The notes beneath the pieces are model-generated. The model worked only from the letters and a program-made list of their open reading frames with translations, searched no databases and was not told the origin of the DNA. A stretch of 64,000 nucleotides of DNA from Bacteroides fragilis NCTC 9343 (GTDB lineage Bacteria > Bacteroidota > Bacteroidia > Bacteroidales > Bacteroidaceae), in contig NC_003228.3 of the NCBI RefSeq assembly GCF_000025985.1, forward strand, positions 1,178,001 to 1,242,000. The letters are read 5' to 3'. The translations under genes and the position numbers were made by a program. Below are positions 17,781 to 25,977 of this stretch, in pieces; position 1 is the stretch's first letter, and every line of letters starts with the position of its first letter.

Positions 17781-20000
17781 TTGAGGTGCAATATATTAAT
17801 ATGGTGTTTTTGGTTATTCTCGCTCTGTTTTGTTCAAAAGGGAGTGGCTAACGTTGTTCTTGATCCTCAGACCAATCGTCCCATCTCTGCCGATTCTATT
17901 TTGAATAATGTGATGACTTTCGCTCCTTTTTACGAAAAGTTAGTGACCGACTATCGGGCCGATCTATATATAAAAGGTACGATGGACATCAAACGAAAGA
18001 ATTTTATTCTCCGGTATGTACCTTCCATGTTCCGTCTTCAAAAAGGTGTACGGCAGTATATGGTGGAGACGTATAGTGATCTGCATTTTACAGCTCCTAA
18101 TATCTATGACCAGAAGGTGAAAGCTTCTATGGGCACTGTGCATAATAGCCGGGGAGTACCGGGGATGCTCGAGTATTTCAATATCAATCTTTATTCTTCA
18201 ACGCTGCTTTACGACCGATTGCTTTCGCCTTTGGCCAAAAACGGGCGGAAATATTATAAGTATCTGATCGATTCCATAATGGGTGGGACGGACAACCGAC
18301 AATATAAGATACGGTTTATCCCCAGAAGTAAGAGTGATCAGTTGGTGGGTGGATATATGATTGTGAGTAGTGACGTGTGGAGTGTCCGCGAAATACGTTT
18401 TTCCGGCAGGTCGGAACTGCTATTGTTCAGTTGCCTGATAAAAATGGGTAGTGTAGGAAAGGATGATGAGTTTCTTCCGGTCAGCTATAATGTCGAAGGA
18501 CAGTTTAATTTTTTGGGTAACCGTATTAATGGAGTTTATGTGGCATCGCTCAACTATCACGATATTGTGCTTGAAGAAAATCAGAATAAATGGAAAGAGA
18601 AGGTGAGGGCGAGAATAAAAGGAAAAAGTAAATATGATCTTTCAGACTCTTATAACTTGCAATGCGAGACTACCTCTTTCCATACGGATAGTGCTTATTT
18701 TGAAACATTGAGGCCTATTCCTTTGTCGGAGGCTGAGCGCAGACTATACAAAGAAGATGCGTTGCGTAAAGATACCATTCAACGCAACATCAAACCAAAG
18801 AGTAAGAGTCAGGTGTTTTGGGGACAGGTGGGAGACGTACTGATCAGTGACTATAAATTGAACCTCTCCAATCTGGGAAGCGTGAAGTGCTCACCACTTA
18901 TCAACCCTTTCTTGTTGAGTTATAGCGGGAGCAATGGGCTTTCCTACAGGCAATCGTTTAAATATAACCGACTTTTTAAGCATGATAGGCTATTGCGTGT
19001 GGTACCTAAGTTGGGCTACAACTTTACACGAAAAGAATTCTATTGGTCTGTCAATACCGAATTTAATTACCTGCCCGAGAAGATGGGAGCTGTTCACATT
19101 GACTTTGGTAACGGCAACCGGATTTACAGTAGCGATGTGCTTGATGATTTGAAAGCCATACCCGACAGTGTATTTGATTTTAATCAGATTCATTTGGACT
19201 ACTTTTACGATTTATATTTTAATTTCCGACACAGTATCGAGATTATTAATGGATTAGAGTTAAGTGTAGGCTTATCTACCCATAGGCGAAAGGCGGTAAA
19301 GTCCTCTAAGTTGGTTCCACTGACAAAGAGTCGGGAGACACTCAATGAAGATATCCAGAACAAAATCAGGAATACCTATTTGAGTTTTGCCCCTCGGGTT
19401 CGGTTGGAGTGGACCCCTTGTTTATACTATTACATGAACGGACACCGTAAGATTAATCTCCGTTCTAAGTATCCCACTTTTTCGATAGACTGGGAGAGGG
19501 GAATCAAGGGGGTATTTGGCAGTACCGGACAATATGAACGTTTGGAGTTTGATTTGCAGCATCATATACCCTTGGGACTGATGCGTAATATCTATTATCG
19601 TTTTGGATTTGGTATGTTTACCAATCAGAAAGAAATGTATTTTGTCGACTTTAATAACTTTACCCGAAGTAATCTTCCTGAAGGTTGGAATGACGAAATC
19701 GGAGGAGTATTTCAGCTTCTCGACCGTCGTTGGTATAATGCTTCACGGAAATATATACGGGGACATTTTACTTATGAAGCTCCTTTCCTATTATTAAAAC
19801 ATCTGATTAAATACACACGTTATGTACAGAACGAGCGGTTGTATGCGAGTATATTGTCAGTACCCCATCTTCAGCCGTATGTGGAATTGGGATATGGAAT
19901 CGGTACTCACATCTTTGATTTTGGCGTTTTTGTAGGTAGTGAGAACTGGAAGTATACCGAGGTCGGCTGCAAGTTTACGTTCGAGCTGTTTAACCGCTAA
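17781..20000 (+). CDS. DUF5686 outer-membrane beta-barrel protein, TTG start
   Basis: A 739-residue protein. The frame has a stop just upstream of TTG at 17,781 and no early ATG, so TTG is the likely start; an AAGGAG sits 8 bases before it. That start gives a signal peptide (ILIWCFWLFSLCF then a cut after VA). The N-terminal half (SADSILNNVMTFAPFYEKLV, YIKGTMDIKRKNFILRYVPS) matches DUF5686 family proteins; the C-terminal half has alternating aromatic strands ending in FELFNR, typical of an outer-membrane barrel. Molecular role is unknown. It is followed by the retron. Confidence 0.75.
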   Translation: MRCNILIWCFWLFSLCFVQKGVANVVLDPQTNRPISADSILNNVMTFAPFYEKLVTDYRADLYIKGTMDIKRKNFILRYVPSMFRLQKGVRQYMVETYSDLHFTAPNIYDQKVKASMGTVHNSRGVPGMLEYFNINLYSSTLLYDRLLSPLAKNGRKYYKYLIDSIMGGTDNRQYKIRFIPRSKSDQLVGGYMIVSSDVWSVREIRFSGRSELLLFSCLIKMGSVGKDDEFLPVSYNVEGQFNFLGNRINGVYVASLNYHDIVLEENQNKWKEKVRARIKGKSKYDLSDSYNLQCETTSFHTDSAYFETLRPIPLSEAERRLYKEDALRKDTIQRNIKPKSKSQVFWGQVGDVLISDYKLNLSNLGSVKCSPLINPFLLSYSGSNGLSYRQSFKYNRLFKHDRLLRVVPKLGYNFTRKEFYWSVNTEFNYLPEKMGAVHIDFGNGNRIYSSDVLDDLKAIPDSVFDFNQIHLDYFYDLYFNFRHSIEIINGLELSVGLSTHRRKAVKSSKLVPLTKSRETLNEDIQNKIRNTYLSFAPRVRLEWTPCLYYYMNGHRKINLRSKYPTFSIDWERGIKGVFGSTGQYERLEFDLQHHIPLGLMRNIYYRFGFGMFTNQKEMYFVDFNNFTRSNLPEGWNDEIGGVFQLLDRRWYNASRKYIRGHFTYEAPFLLLKHLIKYTRYVQNERLYASILSVPHLQPYVELGYGIGTHIFDFGVFVGSENWKYTEVGCKFTFELFNR

Positions 20001-20016
20001 CTTTATTCTTACTATT

Positions 20017-20049
20017 TTTGTTAGCAGAGAAGAATATTTCTACCTTTGC
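20017..20049 (+). promoter_or_regulatory. Promoter of the retron RNA
   Basis: TTTG at 20,017-20,020 and TACCTTTGC at 20,041-20,049 match the Bacteroides -33 and -7 boxes with a 20-base spacer. Transcription would start within a few bases of the first arm of the retron RNA at 20,054, as expected for a dedicated promoter. Confidence 0.75.
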
Positions 20050-20053
20050 GGTC

Positions 20054-20172
20054 AAGAGGATGAGATAAAGATTTAGCAAAAAAGAGGTGCAGTCGCCTCA
20101 TGAACTCAGGTTCTTTCTGGTTTCTTTATTAAGATACTCATAATAAAGAAAAGTAAATACTCTCATCCTCTT
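20054..20172 (+). ncRNA. Retron ncRNA (msr-msd) with a1/a2 arms
   Basis: The ends are complementary: a1 AAGAGGATGAGA (20,054-20,065) with a2 TCTCATCCTCTT (20,161-20,172), 12 perfect pairs. After a small internal loop ATTTA (20,071-20,075) pairs with TAAAT (20,154-20,158). The next base, G20,076 in TTTAGC, is in the position of the branching guanosine of known retrons (Retron-Eco1 has CCTTAGC paired with TAAGG). Inside lie a msr-like hairpin GAGGTG-CAGT-CGCCTC (20,084-20,099) and a msd-like hairpin with 11 perfect pairs, TTTCTTTATTA / TAATAAAGAAA, and a 9-base loop (20,121-20,151). The reverse transcriptase gene starts 34 bases downstream. The predicted cDNA would be short, at most about 50 nt. 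Confidence 0.85.
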
Positions 20173-20206
20173 CTTTTATTGCTTCTATATATTATAATGT
20201 ATAAGG

Positions 20207-21319
20207 ATGGAACTACTTTTGGGTATTGTGATTGTCGTTACCTGTTGGATGGTTGTTCGTATTATTCGTTCAAGCAAAAATCAGGAAGGATATAAAAGGT
20301 GGAGGGCCGGTAACTATGCCAGTGAAAATCCTTATGCCAAAGAAAAAGCAAGTGGTCCGCTTTCCCAAGGTCTTTTTAGTAAGAGAGTCAGAACTACCGG
20401 TGTGAGGCGGTTCGATGACGGAGCTATCAGGTGGTGTGCCAATCTGCTGGCAACCGAAGAATCCAGATTGAGGGAAGTGTTGGATTATATACCGCGCCAA
20501 TATACCTGTTTTCATGTTCGGAAAAGAAGTGGCGGATTTCGTTATATTTCGGCTCCCGCAGGTGATTTTCGTTCCATGCAACAAACTATCTATCACCGTA
20601 TTTTATTGTTAGCTAACATACATCCCGCTGTTACCGGATTTTGTCCGGGAAAGTCCGTATCCGATAATGCACGGGTGCATTTGGGGCGAAAGAATGTATT
20701 AAAAGTAGATCTTCACGACTTTTTTCCTTCCATACGTTCACCCAGGGTGAGAGCAGCTTTTAGGGAGATGGGGTACTCACGTCCCATCGCGAAAGTTTTG
20801 GCGGAACTTTGTTGTCTCAGATGTTGTCTTCCGCAGGGAGCGCCTACCAGTCCGGCTCTCAGTAATATTATAGCCTATCCGATGGATAAAAAAATGATGG
20901 CGTTGGCCGGTGAATACGGGTTGGTTTATACGAGATATGCCGATGATCTTACCTTTTCGGGTGATTATTTGCCGAAAGATGAAGTTTTGGTACGAATCCA
21001 CAGGATTATTCGGGAAGAAGGTTTCACGATGAATGTCAAAAAGACCCGCTTCTTGTCTGAACATAAACGTAAGATTATTACGGGAGTATCGGTTAGCTCA
21101 GGCAAGAAGATGACTCTGCCTAAAGTGAAGAAGCGGGAGATTCGTAAGAATGTGCACTACGTCCTGACAAAAGGGTTGGTCGGACATCAGGAACATATTG
21201 GTTCTACCGATCCCGTTTACTTGAAGCGTTTACTGGGCAGTTTGTGTTACTGGCGTTCCATAGAACCGGACAACCGATATGTATCCGATTCCATCACAGC
21301 TTTGAAGAGATTAATGTGA
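20207..21319 (+). CDS. Retron reverse transcriptase with N-terminal membrane segment
   Basis: A 370-residue reverse transcriptase. Retron-specific marks are present: NARVH (NAxxH, residues 154-158) in region X and ITGVSV (VTG-like, 291-293) in region Y. The polymerase core has VDLHDFF (Asp168), QGAPTSPALSN (210-220) and YADD (244-247), all intact. Before the core is an extension: residues 1-20 are a hydrophobic helix (LLLGIVIVVTCWMVV) followed by basic residues, then a linker of about 45 residues. The enzyme would therefore sit on the inner membrane. It should reverse-transcribe the upstream RNA into branched msDNA. No separate effector gene adjoins: the neighbours are DUF5686 and rpsA. Confidence 0.93.
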   Translation: MELLLGIVIVVTCWMVVRIIRSSKNQEGYKRWRAGNYASENPYAKEKASGPLSQGLFSKRVRTTGVRRFDDGAIRWCANLLATEESRLREVLDYIPRQYTCFHVRKRSGGFRYISAPAGDFRSMQQTIYHRILLLANIHPAVTGFCPGKSVSDNARVHLGRKNVLKVDLHDFFPSIRSPRVRAAFREMGYSRPIAKVLAELCCLRCCLPQGAPTSPALSNIIAYPMDKKMMALAGEYGLVYTRYADDLTFSGDYLPKDEVLVRIHRIIREEGFTMNVKKTRFLSEHKRKIITGVSVSSGKKMTLPKVKKREIRKNVHYVLTKGLVGHQEHIGSTDPVYLKRLLGSLCYWRSIEPDNRYVSDSITALKRLM

Positions 21320-21386
21320 GGTATGTCGATTGTAGTTCCTTTTGATATTTTTTTTGCTATTCTTTTCTAATTCAAGAAAATAGTTC

Positions 21387-21396
21387 TATCTTTGCG
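21387..21396 (+). promoter_or_regulatory. -7 box for rpsA
   Basis: TATCTTTGCG matches TAnnTTTGC, 64 bases upstream of the rpsA ATG. It separates the ribosomal gene from the retron transcript. Confidence 0.7.
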
Positions 21397-21460
21397 CCCG
21401 ATTTATATAATCAATATAATGTCTTATTTAATTAAAGAATTACTAAACAATTAATTATTA

Positions 21461-23254
21461 ATGGAAAACTTAAAGAACGTTGCTCCTATTGAAGACTTCA
21501 ACTGGGATGCGTATGAAAACGGCGAGAGCTTCGCTGGTGCCAGCCACGAAGAACTCGAAAAAGCTTACGACGGTACGCTTAACAAAGTAAATGACCGTGA
21601 GGTTGTTGACGGAACTGTAATCGCAATGAACAAACGTGAAGTTGTTGTGAACATCGGTTACAAATCAGACGGTATCATTCCTTTGAATGAATTCCGCTAC
21701 AATCCTGATTTGAAAGTAGGTGATACTGTTGAAGTATACATCGAAAATCAGGAAGACAAAAAAGGACAGTTGGTTCTGTCACACAGAAAAGCTCGCGCTA
21801 CTCGCTCTTGGGATCGCGTTAATGCTGCTCTGGAAAACGAAGAAATTATCAAGGGTTACATCAAGTGTCGCACTAAGGGTGGTATGATCGTTGACGTATT
21901 CGGTATCGAAGCATTCTTGCCGGGTTCTCAGATCGACGTGAAACCGATCCGTGACTATGATGTATTTGTTGGCAAAACAATGGAATTCAAAGTGGTTAAA
22001 ATCAACCAGGAATTCAAAAACGTGGTTGTTTCTCACAAAGCTCTTATCGAAGCTGAACTGGAACAACAGAAGAAAGAAATTATCGGTAAGCTCGAAAAAG
22101 GACAAGTTCTTGAAGGAACCGTTAAGAATATCACATCTTATGGTGTATTCATCGACCTGGGTGGCGTAGACGGATTGATCCACATCACTGACCTGTCTTG
22201 GGGCCGCGTAAGCGATCCGAAAGAAGTGGTTGAACTGGATCAGAAGTTGAACGTTGTTATCCTCGACTTCGATGACGAGAAGAAACGTATCGCTTTGGGT
22301 CTGAAACAACTGACTCCGCACCCATGGGATGCTTTGGATCCGAACCTTCAGGTAGGTGACAAAGTGAAAGGTAAAGTAGTGGTTATGGCTGACTACGGTG
22401 CATTCATCGAAATCGCTCCGGGTGTTGAAGGTCTGATCCACGTTTCAGAAATGTCATGGTCACAGCATTTGCGTTCTGCACAAGACTTCATGAAAGTCGG
22501 TGACGAAGTAGAAGCTGTAGTTCTGACTTTGGATCGCGAAGAACGTAAGATGTCTTTGGGTATCAAACAACTGAAACAAGATCCATGGGAAACTATCGAA
22601 GAGAAGTATCCTGTAGGTTCTAAGCATACTGCTAAGGTTCGTAATTTCACTAACTTCGGTGTATTCGTAGAAATCGAAGAAGGTGTTGACGGACTGATCC
22701 ACATCTCTGACCTTTCTTGGACTAAGAAGGTTAAACACCCGTCAGAATTTACTCAGATTGGTGCTGATATCGAAGTTCAGGTATTGGAAATCGACAAAGA
22801 AAACCGTCGTTTGAGCCTTGGTCACAAACAACTTGAAGAGAATCCTTGGGATGTATTCGAAACAGTATTTACTGTAGGTTCTGTACACGAAGGTACAATT
22901 ATCGAAATGCTGGATAAAGGCGCTGTAGTTGCTCTTCCTTACGGTGTTGAAGGTTTCGCTACTCCGAAACATCTCGTTAAAGAAGACGGTTCACAGGCTC
23001 AGATGGACGAGAAACTGGAATTCAAAGTGATTGAGTTCAATAAAGATGCTAAGAGAATCATCTTGTCTCACAGCCGCATTTTCGAAGATGTTGCTAAGGC
23101 AGAAGAAAGAGCTGAAAAGAAGGCTGCTTCTAACGCAAAGAAATCTTCTAAGAGAGAAGAAACTCCTGCTATCCAGAACCAGGCTGCTTCTACAACTCTG
23201 GGTGATATCGATGCTTTGGCTGCTCTGAAAGAACAGTTGGAAGGTAAGAAGTAA
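21461..23254 (+). CDS. rpsA: 30S ribosomal protein S1
   Basis: 597 residues made of repeated S1 RNA-binding domains; at least five clear repeats carry the pattern G-x-V-x-x-x-x-x-YGVFIDLGGVDGLIHITDLSW or close variants, with earlier degenerate copies at the N-terminus. The C-terminal tail (about 555-597) is Lys/Ala/Glu-rich. S1 binds mRNA leaders on the 30S subunit, which is especially important in Bacteroides where Shine-Dalgarno pairing is weak. Codon use is strongly biased as expected for a highly expressed gene. It has its own promoter and terminator. Confidence 0.97.
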   Translation: MENLKNVAPIEDFNWDAYENGESFAGASHEELEKAYDGTLNKVNDREVVDGTVIAMNKREVVVNIGYKSDGIIPLNEFRYNPDLKVGDTVEVYIENQEDKKGQLVLSHRKARATRSWDRVNAALENEEIIKGYIKCRTKGGMIVDVFGIEAFLPGSQIDVKPIRDYDVFVGKTMEFKVVKINQEFKNVVVSHKALIEAELEQQKKEIIGKLEKGQVLEGTVKNITSYGVFIDLGGVDGLIHITDLSWGRVSDPKEVVELDQKLNVVILDFDDEKKRIALGLKQLTPHPWDALDPNLQVGDKVKGKVVVMADYGAFIEIAPGVEGLIHVSEMSWSQHLRSAQDFMKVGDEVEAVVLTLDREERKMSLGIKQLKQDPWETIEEKYPVGSKHTAKVRNFTNFGVFVEIEEGVDGLIHISDLSWTKKVKHPSEFTQIGADIEVQVLEIDKENRRLSLGHKQLEENPWDVFETVFTVGSVHEGTIIEMLDKGAVVALPYGVEGFATPKHLVKEDGSQAQMDEKLEFKVIEFNKDAKRIILSHSRIFEDVAKAEERAEKKAASNAKKSSKREETPAIQNQAASTTLGDIDALAALKEQLEGKK

Positions 23255-23276
23255 TTCATATTTTCTCAGATAAACT

Positions 23277-23312
23277 GAAGGGTATTCCTGCAAAGGAGTA
23301 CCCTTTCTTTTT
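23277..23312 (+). terminator. rpsA terminator
   Basis: GAAGGGTATTCCT pairs with AGGAGTACCCTTC (one mismatch-like T-G pair) and is followed by TTTTTT, 22 bases after the rpsA stop. Confidence 0.85.
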
Positions 23313-23378
23313 TGTATCTTGGCAGAACCCTTCATTATTTTTTTATTCGGTGAGACTTTGCACTGAATTTTAATTGTC

Positions 23379-23388
23379 TATCTTTGCA
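23379..23388 (+). promoter_or_regulatory. Promoter for rnz
   Basis: TATCTTTGCA at -7 with TTTG at 23,357-23,360, spacer 18 bases. The rnz ATG follows 15 bases after the box. Confidence 0.7.
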
Positions 23389-23403
23389 GATACAGTTTGA
23401 AAG

Positions 23404-24318
23404 ATGGAAAAATTTGAATTACATATATTGGGTTGCGGGTCCGCATTGCCTACTACCCGGCATTTTGCTACCTCACAGGTAGTTAATTTGCGTGATAAAC
23501 TTTTTATGATCGATTGTGGAGAAGGAGCACAAATGCAATTGCGTAAATCACGGTTGAAATTCTCACGGTTGAATCATATCTTTATCTCGCATCTGCATGG
23601 TGACCATTGCTTCGGATTGATGGGACTTATTTCCACTTTCGGGTTACTGGGACGTACGGCTGAATTACACATTCATTCTCCAAAAGGATTGGAGGAGTTG
23701 TTGACTCCCATGCTCAATTTCTTTTGCCATACATTGGCCTATAAAGTCATTTTTCATGAATTCGATACCAGACAGACTTCAGTGGTTTACGAAGATCGTT
23801 CGATGACGGTCACTACTATTCCGCTTCAGCACCGTATTCCTTGTTGTGGCTTTCTGTTTGCCGAAAAAGCACGCCCTAATCATATTATACGTGATATGGT
23901 GGATTTTTATAAGGTGCCTGTTTACGAACTAAACCGGATAAAGAATGGATCTGATTACGTGACTCCCGAGGGAGAAGTGATTGCCAATACACGTTTGACC
24001 CGGCCTTCGGATCCTCCCAGAAAGTATGCCTATTGTTCCGATACGATTTTTAGGCCGGAAATAGTGAAACAACTTTCCGGTGTCGACTTACTTTTTCATG
24101 AAGCGACCTTTGCCGAATCAGAGTTGGCACGTGCCAAAGAGACCTATCATACTACAGCTGCTCAGGCGGCACGGATAGCTTTGGAGGCCGGGGTACGCCA
24201 GTTGGTAATCGGTCACTTTTCTGCCCGTTACGAAGACGAGAGTATTTTGCTGAAAGAAGCTTCGGCGGTATTCCCGAATACGATTCTGGCAAAAGAAAAT
24301 TTGTGTATAAGTCTTTAA
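23404..24318 (+). CDS. rnz: Ribonuclease Z
   Basis: 304 residues of the metallo-beta-lactamase fold. The zinc motif HLHGDHCFG (His63, His65, Asp67, His68) and the N-terminal LGCGSALPTTRH are those of RNase Z/ElaC; the later YCSDT and LLFHEATF and the His in VIGHFSARY complete the site. It cleaves the 3' trailer of tRNA precursors. Length is normal. It has its own promoter after the rpsA terminator. Confidence 0.95.
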   Translation: MEKFELHILGCGSALPTTRHFATSQVVNLRDKLFMIDCGEGAQMQLRKSRLKFSRLNHIFISHLHGDHCFGLMGLISTFGLLGRTAELHIHSPKGLEELLTPMLNFFCHTLAYKVIFHEFDTRQTSVVYEDRSMTVTTIPLQHRIPCCGFLFAEKARPNHIIRDMVDFYKVPVYELNRIKNGSDYVTPEGEVIANTRLTRPSDPPRKYAYCSDTIFRPEIVKQLSGVDLLFHEATFAESELARAKETYHTTAAQAARIALEAGVRQLVIGHFSARYEDESILLKEASAVFPNTILAKENLCISL

Positions 24319-24390
24319 TTCCGGGGAAGTGATTAAACTATTGCTGAATAGAATTGTCTAAAATAACATATACGAATTACAAACGAACCT

Positions 24391-24942
24391 ATGAACCCTT
24401 ATAATGAACGAGAGGTTTTGGCGCTCCTTCAGGATGAGAGAACACAGAAGCAGGGATTTGAAAGGATTGTCTCACAATATAGCGAACAGTTATACTGGCA
24501 AATCCGGCGGATGGTGCTTTCACACGATGATGCCAATGATCTTCTTCAAAACACTTTCATTAAGGCGTGGATAAACATTGATTATTTCCGGGCTGAGGCA
24601 AAGCTATCTACCTGGCTTTACCGTATTGCCCTGAACGAATGTATCACTTTCCTGAATAAACAGCGGGCTATGAATACGGTCGCCATTGACGATCCGGAGG
24701 CTGATGTCACCCAGAAACTGGAGAGTGATCCTTACTTTTCGGGAGATCGTGCAGAACTTTTGCTTCAGAAAGCACTGCTGACCCTTCCTGAGAAGCAGCG
24801 GATGGTGTTTAACCTGAAATACTATCAGGAGATGAAGTATGAAGAGATGTCGGAGATATTCGGCACTTCAGTAGGAGCTTTGAAAGCTTCTTACCATCAT
24901 GCCGTGAAAAAAATCGAGAAGTTTTTGGAAGAGGCCAATTAA
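24391..24942 (+). CDS. ECF RNA polymerase sigma factor
   Basis: 183 residues. Region 2 (about 25-90) has DANDLLQNTFIKAW and the core-binding helix STWLYRIALNECI; region 4 (about 125-180) has LPEKQRMVFNLKYYQEMKYEEM and the recognition helix SVGALKASYHHAVKKI. It is the first gene of a three-gene run with an anti-sigma-like membrane protein and a small exported protein, a usual arrangement for an envelope-stress circuit. No promoter match to the other two ECF loci in the window was seen upstream. Confidence 0.92.
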   Translation: MNPYNEREVLALLQDERTQKQGFERIVSQYSEQLYWQIRRMVLSHDDANDLLQNTFIKAWINIDYFRAEAKLSTWLYRIALNECITFLNKQRAMNTVAIDDPEADVTQKLESDPYFSGDRAELLLQKALLTLPEKQRMVFNLKYYQEMKYEEMSEIFGTSVGALKASYHHAVKKIEKFLEEAN

Positions 24943-24959
24943 ACCTTTTAATATGTACA

Positions 24960-25373
24960 ATGTCTAAGAAGAAGAGAGGAGAAGAACGTATGAAAGAAGA
25001 AGATAACATATTGAAGAAAGTGGGGAAGAAGAATTCCTTTAAAGTGCCTGAAGGGTACTTTGAAAACTTGACTTCAGAGGTCATGGGGAAACTGCCGGAA
25101 AAAGAAGGTCCTGCCTTTGAAGAAGTGAAGCAACCCACGATGTGGATCAGGATGAAGCCCTTGCTCTATATGGCGGCTATGTTTATAGGGGCTGCATTGA
25201 TCATCCGTGTAGCTTCTTCGAACCACCAACCGACAACTGCCGGTGATCATCTCACTGCAAATGAAGCAGCGACAGAAGTGGTTTCGGATGAATATATTGA
25301 TGTAGCATTAGATCGCTCGATGTTGGACGATTACTCATTGTACGTCTACCTTAGTGATGCGACAGCCGAATAA
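24960..25373 (+). CDS. Probable anti-sigma factor, single membrane segment
   Basis: 137 residues with no strong family match. Residues 1-60 are charged and cytoplasmic in character, residues about 64-84 form one hydrophobic helix (LLYMAAMFIGAALIIRVA), and about 50 residues follow outside. It begins 17 bases after the ECF sigma gene. Size, topology and position fit a short anti-sigma factor that holds the upstream sigma at the membrane; no zinc-binding anti-sigma motif is visible. The later in-frame ATG at residue 11 (MKEEDN) is an alternative start. Confidence 0.65.
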   Translation: MSKKKRGEERMKEEDNILKKVGKKNSFKVPEGYFENLTSEVMGKLPEKEGPAFEEVKQPTMWIRMKPLLYMAAMFIGAALIIRVASSNHQPTTAGDHLTANEAATEVVSDEYIDVALDRSMLDDYSLYVYLSDATAE

Positions 25374-25401
25374 GTAAACTAAACTGATTTAATAAAGCGA
25401 A

Positions 25402-25875
25402 ATGAAGAAACTGATTATTCTATTGATTATAGTTTGTAGCTTTACCCCTGCGCTGCGTGCCGTGGGAAGTCCTAATCAACATTTGTCACCCAAAGAATTC
25501 AGGGCCAAACAACAAGCATTTATAACAGAAAAAGCTGGCCTGACTCAAGAAGAGGCTGCGAAGTTTTTTCCGGTTTATTTTGAACTGCAGGATCGGAAAA
25601 AGCAATTGAATGACGAAGCATGGAAATTGCTTCGTAGCGGTAAAGATGAAAAGACTACCGACACTCAATACGGAGAAATCCTGGAAGGAGTTTATGATGC
25701 CCGCATCGCTTCGGACCGGCTGGATAAGACTTATTTTGAGAAGTTTAAGAAAATCCTTTCGTGCAAGAAAATTTATCTGGTGCAAAGAGCCGAGATGCGT
25801 TTCCACCGCGAACTGCTGAAAGGGGTACGTGATAATAAAGGTGGAAACGAACGTCCACAGGGAAAGAGGAAATAG
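25402..25875 (+). CDS. Small exported helical protein, Spy/CpxP-like
   Basis: 157 residues. A signal peptide (MKKLIILLIIVCSFTPALRA) is followed by a charged, all-helical mature part. The stretch EKAGLTQEEAAKFFPVYFEL resembles the LTxEQ-type motif of Spy/CpxP periplasmic chaperone-like proteins, and the tail is rich in Lys and Arg. Third gene of the sigma/anti-sigma run; a secreted target or stress sensor of that circuit is a reasonable inference, not shown directly. Confidence 0.6.
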   Translation: MKKLIILLIIVCSFTPALRAVGSPNQHLSPKEFRAKQQAFITEKAGLTQEEAAKFFPVYFELQDRKKQLNDEAWKLLRSGKDEKTTDTQYGEILEGVYDARIASDRLDKTYFEKFKKILSCKKIYLVQRAEMRFHRELLKGVRDNKGGNERPQGKRK

Positions 25876-25902
25876 CTTATCCTTTTAGCAAATCATTATA
25901 TA

Positions 25903-25957
25903 GATGAGGGTGTATCAAGACTCTGTGGTGAGTGGTGACATACCCTCATCTTTTTTT
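25903..25957. terminator. Terminator after the sigma operon, convergent with mazG
   Basis: GATGAGGGTGT pairs with ACATACCCTCATC and is followed by seven Ts. The loop holds ACTCTGTGG, a motif shared with two other convergent terminators in this window. Confidence 0.8.
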
Positions 25958-25977
25958 GAATCCGGGGGGGTGTCGGA

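Noticed and set aside
17633..17851. 72-codon frame ending MVFLVILALFCSKGSG before the DUF5686 gene
   Set aside because: It covers the glnN regulatory block and only overlaps the signal peptide of DUF5686 in another frame; kept only as a possible coupling effect.
20054..20172. Reading the 12-bp arms upstream of the reverse transcriptase as a simple terminator of the DUF5686 gene
   Set aside because: The arms are about 95 bases apart, hairpins lie between them, a promoter directly precedes the first arm and the branch-site context fits a retron RNA. A secondary role in stopping transcription cannot be excluded.
20207..21319. Group II intron or diversity-generating element as the source of the reverse transcriptase
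   Set aside because: No maturase domain, intron RNA domains, variable/template repeats or target gene; NAxxH and the ITG form of VTG point to a retron.
21779..22441. 220-codon frame opposite rpsA
   Set aside because: Arises from the biased codons of the ribosomal gene; repeated Phe/Asp pattern mirrors the S1 repeats.
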